Part shown: positions 43,340 through 55,569 of the stretch, one piece after another
Position numbering within the stretch: position 1 is the stretch's first letter
Layout: every line of letters starts with the position of its first letter
Position numbers and translations under genes: made by a program
DNA from: Prunus persica
Taxonomy: Eukaryota > Streptophyta > Magnoliopsida > Rosales > Rosaceae
Reading direction: 5' to 3'
Assembly (NCBI RefSeq): GCF_000346465.2
Contig: NC_034013.1
Span: forward strand, 12,447,373-12,511,372
Length of the DNA: 64,000 bases
The notes under the pieces: generated by a model
What the model saw: only the letters and a program-made list of their open reading frames with translations
The model's database searches: none
Told to the model about the DNA's origin: nothing

Positions 43340-44501
43340 TGCTCACTCTCAGCCTCTCACACAAACGAAACAAGCTCGCAGAGAGAGAGAGAGAGAGGAG
43401 CAAAAGCAAAGAGAGTGGTAAGGAGTGCTGTTGTGTGAAATGAGCTTAAAAAGGACTGGCTACCAACCCTGAAGTGGACATGGAGCGAAGTTTAGGTGGT
43501 GAGAGTGGGATTTGTGAATTGAGAAAAGGCTCTCAAGATTTCCCGGGGATTTCAATTCCCATGAACTCACGCAGACACACAGACTGGTTTTTGGTCCGAT
43601 GGGGGTGATGGTTTTGTTGACTATGTGTTTGTTTATTTTTCTTTTCTTTTCCTTTCTTTTCTATTCTAATTGGGTAAATTGGAAGCCAAGATACGAAAAG
43701 TAAGGTTTTCTGACTTCTCTTTTCCACTATTTTTTTTTCCTGACTCACGCTATAACACTATTCCCAAAAATTCTCACAGGTGACTGATTTTTAGTTTCTT
43801 AATGGCCTCACATATCACATTTTAAGTCTCCATCAAGAAACTAAATAAAAGAGTACAACATTGGTTAACGAACTGATGACAAATTTAATCATCAAATGTA
43901 ATACATATGTCTCAAAACTCAATCAGAAAACTTGTTGCAATCCTCTTATGATAGTGAGTTAGGCAGGGTGCATTCAGTAAATGAATATTTCCACTTCAAT
44001 TGGTAAATTACCTGCCAAACCTATATGTTCTTCGGGCTTGGTGCATATAATATAAGACAGCTATGAAGACAAAAACATGCATTACACTTTCTTATTCATG
44101 ACAGCATCGTGGTAACATGTCACATCTCCTCTTTTACTTGGTCGGGTTTTTTTCCATGTGCCTTGTTGTTTTTTTGACCCAAAAAAAAAAACAGTCGGCA
44201 AACTTGTCATTCAGAAAAAATTTCCATTAATTTTTTTATTAGAAGAAATATATTCATTATCATTACCATTAATAGCTAAGAATTTGACCAAAAAAATAAT
44301 AGCTAAGAAAAATAATATTCATTATATAATTAGGTCGGCAATTTGACCTTTTATTATATGAAAACAGTCCCAGGGGCCCAAACACCACAAGAAAAATAAA
44401 AAAGCCCACTCAAATTTACAAGTCCAAGATTCTAAGTTCTGAAGTTTTCTTCAATATTTTTCCTCGCTAAGAAAAAGAAAAAAAAGAAAAAAGAGTTTTC
44501 A
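43340..44501. other. Promoter of the molybdate transporter and 3' flank of the aldolase gene
   Basis: A GA microsatellite at about 43380-43397 lies in the 5' leader of the transporter gene. The rest is AT-rich with no recognised gene. Confidence 0.5.
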
Positions 44502-45575
44502 TCATTCGCTCCAGTACTTCTCATCAGCATCTTTCTCATGCTCCTGCTCATCATCAGAACCGTCGATCAAGTTCATCTTAAACCTCTTCACGTCCTCCAC
44601 TGCAGCGCTCCTGAACAGCCCAACATCAACGGCTCCCGACACCATGTGGTATCCGCGTGTCCAGAGATCGCGAGGCGCGTCGTGTGGCATAGCGAAGCCA
44701 GCCAAGTAGGCCCCGCCCTGTTTTGGGTCGGACCCCAGCACGGCCATCTCGGCGGTCTCCATCATTTTCCTAACCTTCTTGTTCGCCGGGTCCCACAAGT
44801 ACCCAATGCTGGCGCTCAGATCCAACGGCCCCATCTGAATGCAGTCAACCCCATCGACGGCCGCGATGTCCCCTGCGTGCTTCACGCCTTCCTCGCTCTC
44901 CACCTGGCACATGATCAGCAGCTGATCCTCGTAATTACTCAAATACCCTTCATCGATGCCGTAGCTGGAGGCCCGAACGACGGTGTGGGCCGACCCGCGG
45001 ACGCCGGCGGGCGGGAAGCGGCAGTAGGAGACGGCCTTCTTGGCGTCCTTGGAAGATTCGATCATGGGAAACATGATGCCTTGTGGGCCCAGATCTAGGG
45101 CTTTCTTGGCCCAAGCTGCGGAGGCCTCGGGCAAGCGAAGAATGGCCGGGGTTTGAGCGGCGGCCAAGGCGTGGAGGCAGGGGAGGGCTTGGGAGATGCT
45201 GCCATGGCCGTGCTCCATGTCAACGACGACAAAGTCATAGCCGGAGAGGCCGGCGATCTCGGCAAGGGTTGGGGAGAAGGAGAGGAGGAAGAGGCCGTAG
45301 AGAGTCTCGCCGTTTTGGAGGCGGGACTTGAGGGTTTGGGGGGAGGGGGAGATGGAGGTGGTGGTGGTGGTGGTGATGGTGGTTGTGGCGGTGGATGTGT
45401 GGTCGGAGGAGGAGGTTGATTTGATGGGTGAGGTGGAGGTGGCAGTGAGGTTTAGGGTTTTGAGTGGGGAGAGAGGGAAGGAGATGAGTTTGGTGGATTT
45501 TCTGAGAGATAATGTGGGTTTGGTGGCTCTGATGGTGGAGGTGGTGGTGGTGGTGGGGTAAGTCAGTGTGGCCAT
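44502..45575 (-). CDS. HpcH/HpaI aldolase-family protein, plastid-targeted
   Basis: An intronless ORF of 357 codons, noticeably more GC-rich than its surroundings. Residues 1 to about 80 are Ser/Thr-rich with few acidic residues before residue 58, like a chloroplast transit peptide, and include two Thr runs. Residues about 85-330 are the HpcH/HpaI (2,4-dihydroxyhept-2-enedioate aldolase/citrate lyase beta) TIM barrel: LFLLSFSPTLAEIAGLSGYD, VVVDMEHGHG, LRLPE, GIMFPMIES, the metal-site Glu in QVESEEGV and the Asp in MGPLDLSASIG. An acidic tail ends in KYWSE. Bacterial members cleave 2-keto-3-deoxy acids to pyruvate and an aldehyde. The plant substrate is unknown to me. A GA run (45653-45682) lies in the 5' UTR. 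Confidence 0.92.
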   Translation of the reverse strand: MATLTYPTTTTTSTIRATKPTLSLRKSTKLISFPLSPLKTLNLTATSTSPIKSTSSSDHTSTATTTITTTTTTSISPSPQTLKSRLQNGETLYGLFLLSFSPTLAEIAGLSGYDFVVVDMEHGHGSISQALPCLHALAAAQTPAILRLPEASAAWAKKALDLGPQGIMFPMIESSKDAKKAVSYCRFPPAGVRGSAHTVVRASSYGIDEGYLSNYEDQLLIMCQVESEEGVKHAGDIAAVDGVDCIQMGPLDLSASIGYLWDPANKKVRKMMETAEMAVLGSDPKQGGAYLAGFAMPHDAPRDLWTRGYHMVSGAVDVGLFRSAAVEDVKRFKMNLIDGSDDEQEHEKDADEKYWSE

Positions 45576-45650
45576 GGCTGCTGGTTGTGAGTTTTGGGGT
45601 CTAGGGAAAAAAGTTGTGATTTTGCTTTTTCACTTCACTGACTAGTAGGA

Positions 45651-45685
<35 letters not shown>

Positions 45686-46277
45686 CTATTTCATGACAGA
45701 TTCACAGAGTCACGTGTGCAGCTGCATAATGGAATCTTGAAAGTGTGGCGGTGTAGCTTGTAAGTTGTACTGTACTGAGCTACAACTTCAATGGCGTCCC
45801 GTCCCGAGGGAGATGGAAAACAAACAGAGCCCAAAACTTACAAAAGAAAGGTTCGAGTTGAAGGAACCAACTTGGTTGGTGATCCAGATTTTGCACTATT
45901 AAAACCAAAAGAACCATTTGTTTACATTTCATTTCTTTCAACATTAGTTTGCAAAATGATTTGGTGCGGATTTCAAGCATTGAATAATTATAAAAATCGT
46001 CTACAAGGCCAAATCAATTTATGCTCAACTGAGAAAATTGCATATTCAAAGTCATTGACAGAACAAATGCATATTCTTGTTTGTGGACTCTGAAATCACT
46101 GCATGAATGTTTACTTAACACTTCTGTGGAAACCAAATAGTGAAAATTTCATCGAAGACGATATCGTAGGAACATAAAACAGGCCAAAGTTTAAGAAATT
46201 AGCAAAGATCCAGCTGAAATGCCCAAAATTTACTAATCTGAATTAGTAATCACACCAATGCAAGTCAATCTTGTCTA
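45576..46277. other. Aldolase-gene promoter and MYG1 3' flank
   Basis: (GA)n at 45653-45682, otherwise unremarkable. The 100-codon open frame at 45791-46093 on the plus strand has no recognised domain. Confidence 0.5.
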
Positions 46278-48480
46278 TCAAAGCTTCAAACTAGCTTTTG
46301 CCATGGCCAGAGCGCCCTCATATGTTTGATTTCCTCCAATAAACCCACTCATGTGGACAAAAACACATCCGGGGATCGCAGCCTCCTTCGAGAGCTCCTC
46401 ATCCCTAAGTCCTCGCCATTGCAATGCTAGAGGCTTTCGGCTCTCAAATCTATCAGGAGCTACTGCCACCGCTTGAACTCGCCAGTGTTTGCTCCTATCA
46501 TCCTGCACGTTGTTTTTATTTTGATAATAAAATTAGCGACTCTTCCCAGATAAATTTGCAGACAAATTAGCTACACAACTAAAAGTAACGTCAAGGGGGC
46601 AAAAACATTACAACAGAAGAAAAGAAACAGAAACCACTGCAGACCATAAACAAAAAAAAAACAAAAAAACTGAAAATCATTACAATCCAAGAAAAGATAA
46701 CAAGGACATGAGATTGATACATGTACCTGATAGAGAACATATTTTATGGGAGGGTCAATCTTCATCTCTTCTTCAAGTTCAAATAAATGAAGCTTCCACT
46801 GTAGGGCATGAAAATATATAGATGTCTCAACTAAGCCCAGATATGGATAACAAATCGCTTAAAAACATTTGAAGATGCAATGAAGAAGTTCTAAAACTAA
46901 TAGCATCAGCATCGGTTATAAGTGACAGCTTATGCCTAAAGTTATTAAATTGGCAGAAACAATACAGCACTGCATACTTACAGGGCAGAATCGAGTCAAA
47001 ACCATGATTTCTCCACTAGGATCAACACTCCATCTTGCTAAGAGACACTCCATTACAATAGACCGTGCTGGTAACCATGATTTTGCATGAAAACGAACAC
47101 TCTGAAATTCGGAAAAAGGGTCATTGAAAAGGGATGTGAAAAAATAAATCCCAATAAAATACAACCTCATTAAAGCATTCCCCTTCTAGTTATGTGCTCA
47201 GAGATGTGAAAGAAAATTATTAGATAAAGATGTTTGATGTGAATTTACCAAAATAAATAATAGAGAAAATTCTACATATCTGTTAAGTCTTAATGAAAGA
47301 AAGACGCACGCTTAAAAACTCACTGCCAGCCAGTTCCATGGCTCGACGAAAGGCTTCATTCTCCTTCTCAGGTGATTGATCAGGATCTATCCAATCCAAA
47401 TTCAACTTGCCTACCCTTGAAGACAAGTGTGTGTTATTCACATATCTTGGAGGCTGTTCCGTATCGTACTGATTGATCCCATTGTCAACAGCATCAATTG
47501 CCTGTTACAAGTAACCAATAATGTTAAAAATACAGTTGGACTAACAAAAATGCATGTCAAATGAATTTTCTGAACATTCAAGAAAGCGAAAAGAGTAACT
47601 ACAAATAACATTTCAATAAAACTTTGAAGAAAAGAAACATCTGCAAAATGTGCATCCTTATAAGGGTTTTTGTCTCTTTTATAACATAAGAGGTTTCTCA
47701 GTATCTATGAGTCCATTTGAGTTCAAATTCGAATAGAATGAAAAATAAAGATGCAGAACTTGGTCGTACCTCCATAAAGCTTTTGTAAACAGCCAAGAAC
47801 AACCGATGCACATCTAGGTGGCCTTCATCAACTTGAAGCTCCTTGGCTATTATTTCCTTCCCAAAATGCTACAACCAGATTTAACACAAGCAAAGTTACA
47901 CACTTGAAAAGCCCATACTTCAAACCCTGAAAAAAGAGAGAACCTCTTGAAAGTAAATACCTTGTAAACCAGACCAGCACTACTCAGCTTAGTCTTAAAC
48001 CCATGGCCAAACACCTCCTCGAAGCCCTTCTGGTGATGATCATACCGATCCCTACTAGGATCATATACACCCCCAACATCAAGCACAGCATCCAGACCCT
48101 CCAAAACCTAAAACCCTCAAACAAACAATAACAACGACAATAAGAAATCACAAAGTCCTGCAAGAGCTTCCAATTTCCAATCGAGTAACTTCATTTTGCA
48201 TCAATTTTCCCGGGAACCAAACAGAAAATGGTGAAGGGTTACAAACCTGGGGGTCACGGGTGCGAACGATTTCGGCGTTGGAGAACTTGTCGGTGAGGCG
48301 AATCATGAAGCAGCCGAGGGCTTCGTCGCAGTGGAAGCTGCCATTGTGAGTGCCAACTCGCTTAGCTGAAGTAGCGGTAGCCATGAGAGAGCGAGAGAGG
48401 TGAAGGCGCAGGTGATGGTGGTGGCTGGGGAAGACGAATGGTAGCGTGTGCTTAAACCCTCTGCCTACTAGCGGAAGCAT
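46278..48480 (-). CDS. MYG1-like metal-dependent hydrolase/exonuclease (UPF0160)
   Basis: Seven exons on the minus strand (48480-48247, 48107-47961, 47868-47770, 47501-47310, 47101-46982, 46798-46727, 46502-46278) give 362 residues. Metal-site motifs of the MYG1 (DHH-related) family are VGTHNGSFHCDEALG (exon 1) and DVGGVYDPSRDRYDHHQ (exon 2). Conserved later blocks are AIDAVDNGINQYDTE, SWLPARSIVMECL, WKLHLFELE and PGCVFVHMSGFIGGN. Human MYG1 is a mitochondrial/nuclear 3'-5' RNA exonuclease. The first about 32 residues here (His/Arg/Leu-rich, before a second Met at MATATSAKRVG) look like an organelle presequence, so alternative starts could give dual targeting. Exon 4 ends at AGC|GTGCGT, chosen for frame and conservation. 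Confidence 0.93.
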
Positions 48481-49206
48481 GCCTTAGCGGGATTTCAACA
48501 GTTGGGCGTTATTTTATTTGCACTATTTATTTTTATTTTTGTTTTGTCATTAATTTTGCTCAGCACTATAGTGTACATAATCATTTTGGAATTTGTAAAC
48601 TTTTTTTTCAGAAACTATATTTGTAGAAAAAAAAAATTCAGTACAAAATTATATACTTCCTCAGAAATTTAAATACTAAATATCCTTTTGGGAGGGAATT
48701 ATTGTTTGAGTGTATTCAACTTTTTTTTTTAAGTACAAGCGATAATCTAAAGAGATTTCTCACACACTACTACGGTGTCATGGATTTTCAAACCTGAAGT
48801 TATTAGTCTGCAAATTAAGGCCCTTTTTAACTGGGTTAGACCCGTTAACATAATCACTTTTATTTCAGAAATTTTTGTGTTAAATCCTTCATCCTCAATA
48901 TTGTTGGTATAGAAAATGAAAAGAAAAAAACATCTTAAATTTCATCTCTCAATATCGTTGGTATTGAAAATAAATATGAATATTTAAAAAAAGATAAACA
49001 AAGTTCTTAAATTTTAAACAAGAGGTCATTTGAAAGATAATATAACAATATAGCTTAATTGCTTGAAAGAAATAAAGGGAAAAAAAAAAGTTCAGGGTGA
49101 GATAAGATATTTTTTGGGTGTAGCACTTGCAAATGGAAATTGGGGTATCTTCCTCAAACAAAACATGAAATAGGATAACAAAATCCTCCAAAAATCAGTG
49201 ATCACC
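48481..49206. other. Divergent promoter region between MYG1-like gene and plastid-protein gene
   Basis: About 725 bp separate two outward-facing genes. AT-rich, with a stretch near 48730-48830 resembling the dispersed repeat at 24.47 kb. No gene is seen. Confidence 0.45.
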
Positions 49207-50768
49207 ATGCCCTTAACCATCAATCTCACTTGGGTTTCCTCCACAATCCCCATATCTCTCCTCCCAAGAGAACTCATCACAGCATCAAAAACCTGCTCTA
49301 CAATCTTTCACAGAGCTTCTTCTCCTTCAACATCTCGTCCCCTCATAGTCAAATGCACGAGAAGCACCTCTGGAGAGAGCGGTAGCTTGAAGGACGCACT
49401 GAGTGGCATTGTGGGAGAGCAAGTAGAGGAGCTCTTAAAAAGAGAAGAGAACAGGGATTTGCTTGATGGGTTGGAAAAGGCATCTCAAAGGGTAGAGATG
49501 GCTAAGAGAGAGCTGGCTGAGATTGAGAAACAAGAACTTGAGGCAAAGCGTGTGAGAGATTATATTAACCAACTTGAAAGCAGGGCTTCTGAGGTTCTCA
49601 TTCTTCCCAATTCCCATTTTTTATATGCTTTGCTGGGTTTGTTTCTGAGTTGGGTTTTGGTTTTAGATGCCTCTTCTACTTCCTTGAAGTGAAAAACTTA
49701 CAAATTTGGGATCTTTATGTATATAAATTAATGTTTTCCTAATTTTGTATACTATTCCTGTGGTTGATGTGTGGAAATTGTCAGTTTTATTTGATGTTTG
49801 GATAATTGGTTGTTCTCTAACAAATTAAATCTGCTCTATGAGAAGAATTGTGTTCATTTGATTCCTTCTTCTGTTGTTGAGACATTTTATGTTGCTGCTT
49901 ACAGTTTGTTTTCTGTGAATTCCATATAGCATGATATTGCTTGCACATGGTTGTTCATGAACCGAGTTAATTTTGTTCAAATATAATGACAAGTTATGTG
50001 TTCAGTTTATTTGTTATTTTGTTGTTTTGGCATTTGTTGCTGCCACTGATAATAGACTGTTGCGTGCATTAAAGATTGCAGAATGTCAAAAGGAGATATT
50101 AGAAGCAAAAGCCATGGTTGAAGAAGCTGAGCGTGCCCTCTCACAAGATGGGGATCAACTTGGAGATGGATATGGATTTTCAGAGACTGGAAATGGGGAA
50201 ATTGACAAGGATAAAGAGAGATGGCAATCCATAAAAGCAGCTTCTATTTCTGCCCTTGTCGGCACCGTTGCTGGATTGCCCTTCTCCTTCACTCAGGTGT
50301 CCAGCAGTTCAGAGCTGATACTCCCTCTGGCAATCACATTTGTTAGCTGTGCACTATTTGGAGTTACCTTTCGATATGCAGTTCGAAGAGACTTGGATGA
50401 TGTTCATCTTAAGACAGGAGCACCTGCAGCTTTCGGAGTTGTCAAAGGTACTAATTACACCACTATGCAGAACAATTGAAATCTTCAAGCATATCAACCA
50501 GTTTTGAAATATGACACCGCATGCATAGTTTTGCCTTGAAATGAAAATGTATTTGCCTTTTGCAGGTCTTGCTACACTGGATGGTGGACAACCTCTTCAG
50601 CTAAATGCTGGTAGCTTCTTATTACATGCTTTTCATGGTGCACTCTATGTATCTGAGAGTCTTTTTGTTTTTCTTTCTGCTGCTATTGCCCTGGATTATT
50701 GTTTTAAGGCAAGGCTCTTGAGTCCTTTTCCTGTCAAGAATCCTGTATCAGGATCCAATTCTAGATGA
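49207..50768 (+). CDS. Predicted plastid membrane protein of unknown function
   Basis: Exons 49207-49593, 50075-50447 and 50566-50768 give about 320 residues. The N-terminus (about 1-55) is Ser/Thr-rich and basic, like a transit peptide. Residues about 60-165 form a charged coiled coil (EQVEELLKREENRDLLDGLE, VEMAKRELAEIEKQELEAKR, ECQKEILEAKAMVEEAERAL). The C-terminal half has three hydrophobic segments (ASISALVGTVAGLPFSF, LILPLAITFVSCALFGVTF, LFVFLSAAIALDYCF). I do not recognise a named family, but codon continuity and splice sites leave little doubt that it is a real gene. The first donor (GAG|GTTCTC) and the second acceptor (TTAAAG|ATTGCAG) are the least certain points. Confidence 0.8.
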
Positions 50769-51369
50769 TGTTCTAGTAAAGCAAAGGTGTTCATACTTAG
50801 GAGAAATGCAATTACTTTGTATCAGAATTGCAGAATGTTTGCTGAACACAGTTCTCAATGGTTCTGGTACCCACTTCCAATCACAAAAATACTCATTCAA
50901 AAGTGTGCTTTACGTCAAATGTCAATAAAAATTAAAATGTCTATTTCTTGGTAATGTTACTGTGCTTCATTTTCATTCCTCATTTCCTCAAATAAAACAA
51001 CCCAATTAATAAATAAAAACCATGGGCCTTAGCCAACCAGAGTCGAAAATGAAAAAGCCATCCAGAATGTGCGGCATGCTAAAAGGACCTATATATAACA
51101 AATTCATTTCGATGGTCTGCAAACCGATTCTACATTCTACATTCTTCATGTGAAAGCATCATATGCTAATTCATAACAGTGTGCAGCCAGTAATATCGGA
51201 CAATTATGGTATCCCTCTCGACTCTCCCTTGTGCGCTGAGCTTGCAGTCGAGGTCATCTTTACTTTAGTAAAAGACAATATCAACATTCACTACATTTTT
51301 GTCTGGGCACAAAAGCCACGTTCTGCAATTCAAATTGCTTGCCTGCAACTCTGACGACGGTCTGACCTT

Positions 51370-52820
51370 CTAGTGTTTGCTTCTTTCATCATCATCCCAA
51401 TCTTCATTCGAGTGTTCATGATCTTGTAAAGGATTCTTGGGAACTCCCCACCTCCCAATCTCTTCGCTGGATGGCAGGTTCTTATTTTCTCTTTTCCTCC
51501 CCTTCAGATTATATTAAAGTGATTAAAGCTGTTGACAGATAAGAACAAAAACTATCCAGCATATCTAAAAACTTACAAGGACCCTAAGTAGTTAATACCT
51601 CCTCAGAGGTCCCTTCATGCCCAGTCAGATCTTTCTTTCTACTCGTGAATGATGTATGCTTTGCAGCCTCGCTAAACAATTGAAAGCCCTGAAGATCTCC
51701 ATTTTTAATACTGGCTTCCAGCTGCAAGGGAGAAAATGTGGAATCACAAGAATAAGGTTACATGATATACAAACAATTGAATGAACTCACAATCAAAACC
51801 CCTCGAAACCATAGCTCTAAACCTTGCCTCCAGCAACCCACCAACAACAAGATATTGCATTCGGGCGTATAGTTTCTCCATGTTAGCAATATATTTCCTT
51901 TACAGGTTGAACTGGGTATAAAGAAGTACTGAGAGGACTTATACCTGGACATGAATAATGCACAGAACAATGCTAGCAATAGGCAGCCAGCTCTCCTCAG
52001 GAGACAATGACAAATTCGACCTGATAAACCATGGGAAGTCAAGCAATTACATTAGTACCTAGAACTACATATATAAATCAAAACCCATACAAAATCTTCT
52101 GCATAGGATTATCACTATTACAAATCATTGAGCTCAATCATTTGTTGGTGACTGGTATGAGACAAACTTTCCTTATTGTCCACAAAATAAAAAACAATAA
52201 GCACAATAAGCTCTCAAGTAGTTCAATTGCCACAGAACATGTAAGCATTCAATTAAGAGTAAGAGAATGAGAATGAAACCTGAGGTAGGGAACCAAGTAG
52301 ACAAGCGCATACACCGCATAACGCCTTTTCCCGGTATCCAGAAACGCAAAAATCCAACTCTGCCAAAATTATTCATTCCAACTCAACAAAAATTACAACA
52401 AACCCAATCAATAAAAAGTTTAAAACACATAAACAAAAACTTCAATAATTCACACCCAAGAAAAAAGAAAAAAGTGTTTTTTACCAGCCAATTGAAGTAG
52501 GGAATGAAGCTAACGATGCCCATGACTGCAAACCTGGCATCGGTAGAATCCATAGGCGAACCGCCGCCGCCATCGTCCTCTGGAGTAGTGACCGGAAGCA
52601 CCAGAGAAGAGAGCATGCAGGCGCCGATGGCTGCAGCAAACGGTGCGTCGTTTGAGAACTCCGCTCTGCACGTTCTGTATCTGGTGCCGATCTTCTTCCT
52701 CGTGTTTGGGGATTTGTTGCTTTTGGAAAGGAAAGAGGGTTTGAGGTTGCAGAGCTGAGAGGGATGAGGCGGTGGTGGTTTCAGACGGTGGATAGTAGAA
52801 GAGAAGTGGATTGAAACCAT
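51370..52820 (-). CDS. Predicted plastid protein of unknown function
   Basis: Five exons on the minus strand (52820-52485, 52359-52280, 52020-51945, 51721-51599, 51501-51370) give 248 residues. The N-terminus is basic, Ser/Pro-rich and acid-poor (about 1-55), consistent with a chloroplast transit peptide. Two or three hydrophobic stretches follow (FAAAIGACMLSSLVLPV, FAVMGIVSFIPYFNWL, YAVYALVYLVPYL, IASIVLCIIHVQ), separated by the conserved-looking SWIFAFLDTGKRRYAV and LSPEESWLPIAS. The last 80 residues are hydrophilic and acidic. I recognise this layout from plant genomes only as an uncharacterised protein. The start of the last exon (GAAG|GGG or ATAAG|AAC, both in frame) is ambiguous. Confidence 0.8.
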
Positions 52821-53841
52821 GGTTTTGGCTTGGGTTCTTCAGAGCTTACTGCACCATTTGCATAGCTCAGCTGAGTTCGATCACCTCGAGTCTCGCGCGT
52901 TTTGGGAAAGAGAAACTAATCGACGGCGTTTTTTCAAAAGGAAAAAGAAAAGAAAAGAGAGAAAATATCGTTTACTAATTCCTCTCAAACGACACGCCGT
53001 TTGCGTGGACTTTGCCTGCTATAGCTTTCCGTTAATTCTTTGTTAATTTGAAAAGGGTATAGTTTTTCTGCAATGTTTTGTTAATTTGATAAGAGTATGA
53101 TTTTGTCCCAATTTTTTGTTAATTTGCAATACTCGTGTCAACATAAATTTAACAAGAGAACATTATATTTCGAAATTAACACCAACTTTCTTCTTTTCTT
53201 ATAAATTTTTACACAAAGATAATACGGGAGTTGCAGATTTGGGATGCATTCAAAATCCCATATTTCTAAAGAAAGCAAAAAACGAATAGTTTGTGGAAGC
53301 GTACATAGGAATAGGAATAGCACAATTAGTATAAATGAAATAATAAACAGCATTACGTTCTACCGCCATCATATACAAGCTCATAAATCCATTTTGACAA
53401 AAATAATGATGCCACAATGTCTGTTTTAACCTTATAAATATAAAATACACCCCTATTTATTATATATGTATATAACTGTAGAACCAATTTGACCACCAGT
53501 CCAGGAGTTAGATCGCTACAGAGAAGCACCTATTTTCCATTTTTGAACAGGACAAATCACATCCGGATGAATCCATAAGCTCGATTATTACTTGTCTGAA
53601 TTCTGAAGTGGCCGAAATCCTTGAGGGAACTTATTAGGTACAGTGGGAGAAGTGATTCAGGAACATCAAATTGTTACCTTCTCCATGCATCTACTTTTAC
53701 CGGCAGCCAATGAACAATTCCCGTTCAGCATAGAGAAAAAAAATTTGTTGGAGAACACATTCGGCACGATCTACCGCTCATTGGCCGGATGTACATGGAT
53801 TCACTTTACACTAATCACAACTTTGGGTTTTCAGGCACCCC
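52821..53841. other. Spacer between the plastid-protein promoter and the kinase 3' end
   Basis: Contains the 5' flank of the 52820 gene and AT-rich DNA. The final part (about 53500-53841) is probably kinase 3' UTR. No gene is seen. Confidence 0.45.
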
Positions 53842-54186
53842 TTATCTTCCGTCCCCATTTTCTTCCTGCCCAGATACAGCATTCAGCTGTTGCTGCAACT
53901 GTCACCAGATAACCAACTCATTAATGAAAAACTATATGCAATCAAATAACCAGCAATAATGGCATGCATGGGAACCCATCACTACCAACTGGTCCAACTC
54001 AAACTAACTTGAACTATACCATTTTCTCAAACCCTCGTACTCATACTAGACTCGACTACAACATTATGCATTCTTTCTTCCTTCAACCATATAAGGCACA
54101 AAAACTGTAATTTTGAACCCTTGAGCAACTCACTTGAATGTGTCTCGTCTTTTCAGCAGTCAGTTCATCACTCAAGTTGTTCATCC

Positions 54187-54232
<46 letters not shown>

Positions 54233-55534
54233 ATTAGACAAACTTATATGAAACCAGGAAAAAAACACAGAAAAGGACTTCAAAGGCATTCAGTTTAAAC
54301 TTAAGATGACTAACCTAGCTTGAAGCTCAGAGACCTTGAGGAGCAATAAACGCTCCCTCTCAGAAACTGCAGCTTCAACCTGTTGGTTAAACAGAGTAGA
54401 AACGTGATGAGTCGATAAAGCTAATGACTTATCATGATATCAGTCCAATAGAGTTTTGTCATGAACAAAAAAAAAAAAAAACATAAAGAAATCTGCTTTT
54501 CCACAGTATATATCACATAAATTGATTTAGTAAACAAGTCCAGTTCAAAATGAACTAAGCTAACAGTTATTTTTTCCTCAATCAGTCAAAGTTGATGGAA
54601 TTCTGTCAAATAAACAGTCAAGTAAACTACCATTTGGAAAAATAATAATAAAAAGAAGATGCTAAGAACGAAATTTATATCATTCCCATTATAGTAGTCA
54701 TATCCACATCAGAACAATCACGGTGACAAAATAAAATATACTTACACTTCCATTGGTCTCAGAACTGCGGGGCAGTGGAGGCAACTTTCCATTTTGAGTA
54801 CCTGAGACAAAAATGGAGTACCATACTAACTGGTTCAATGCCTCCTTACTGATAGACAATTAATTTCAAGTATCAAACTCTCAGATATTTCACTCACCTT
54901 CTACTGCCTCAGCTGGTTGCAAGGTGCTCAGTAAATTCATAATTATATCCTGCAATCCAAGGAATAAACAAGGACACTCCTTAGCTTCAGAAATAAAATT
55001 CTTCAGGTCAAATATCCACTATCTATGTTGTACCAAATTTGTTCTTTACCTGTTGAATCGACGTCTGCTGAAAAAGATTCTGAAGGTGAGGCAAGAGAAG
55101 TGATGCAGGTATGTTGCTGTTGTTCAACTCCTTGGCAGACGGAGTGGTAGGCTGAAACATAGAGAATGAAATCATAAATGGACAAATACATTTCAAGCTA
55201 CCACAGTTTTAAGTTAGTGACTGGACCTTCTATGTTGTCATAATAGATATTGAATATGGGGAAAAAACTATTGGCACTATGCCACTATCTAATGTTCATC
55301 GAATAAACACAGAGACACGGATATATGAATATGTGCACACACACATACAATTTAGATCTCCCGGTTATCGGTGAGCATTAAGACCATGCTCACCACCGTT
55401 GGATCAAAATCTACGGCTGTTATCCAAATCTCATAAATTAATTTATTATTGAATAAATTTCAGCCATTGGATTAGAATCCAATAGGTTGAAAAGTTCGAA
55501 TTTTTATGTTCATTAGTGAGTAAGATAAAGATAT

Positions 55535-55569
<35 letters not shown>

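Noticed and set aside
45083..45561. Plus-strand open frames rich in Gly, Val and Arg
   Set aside because: Antisense shadows of the GC-rich, intronless HpcH/HpaI aldolase gene on the minus strand.
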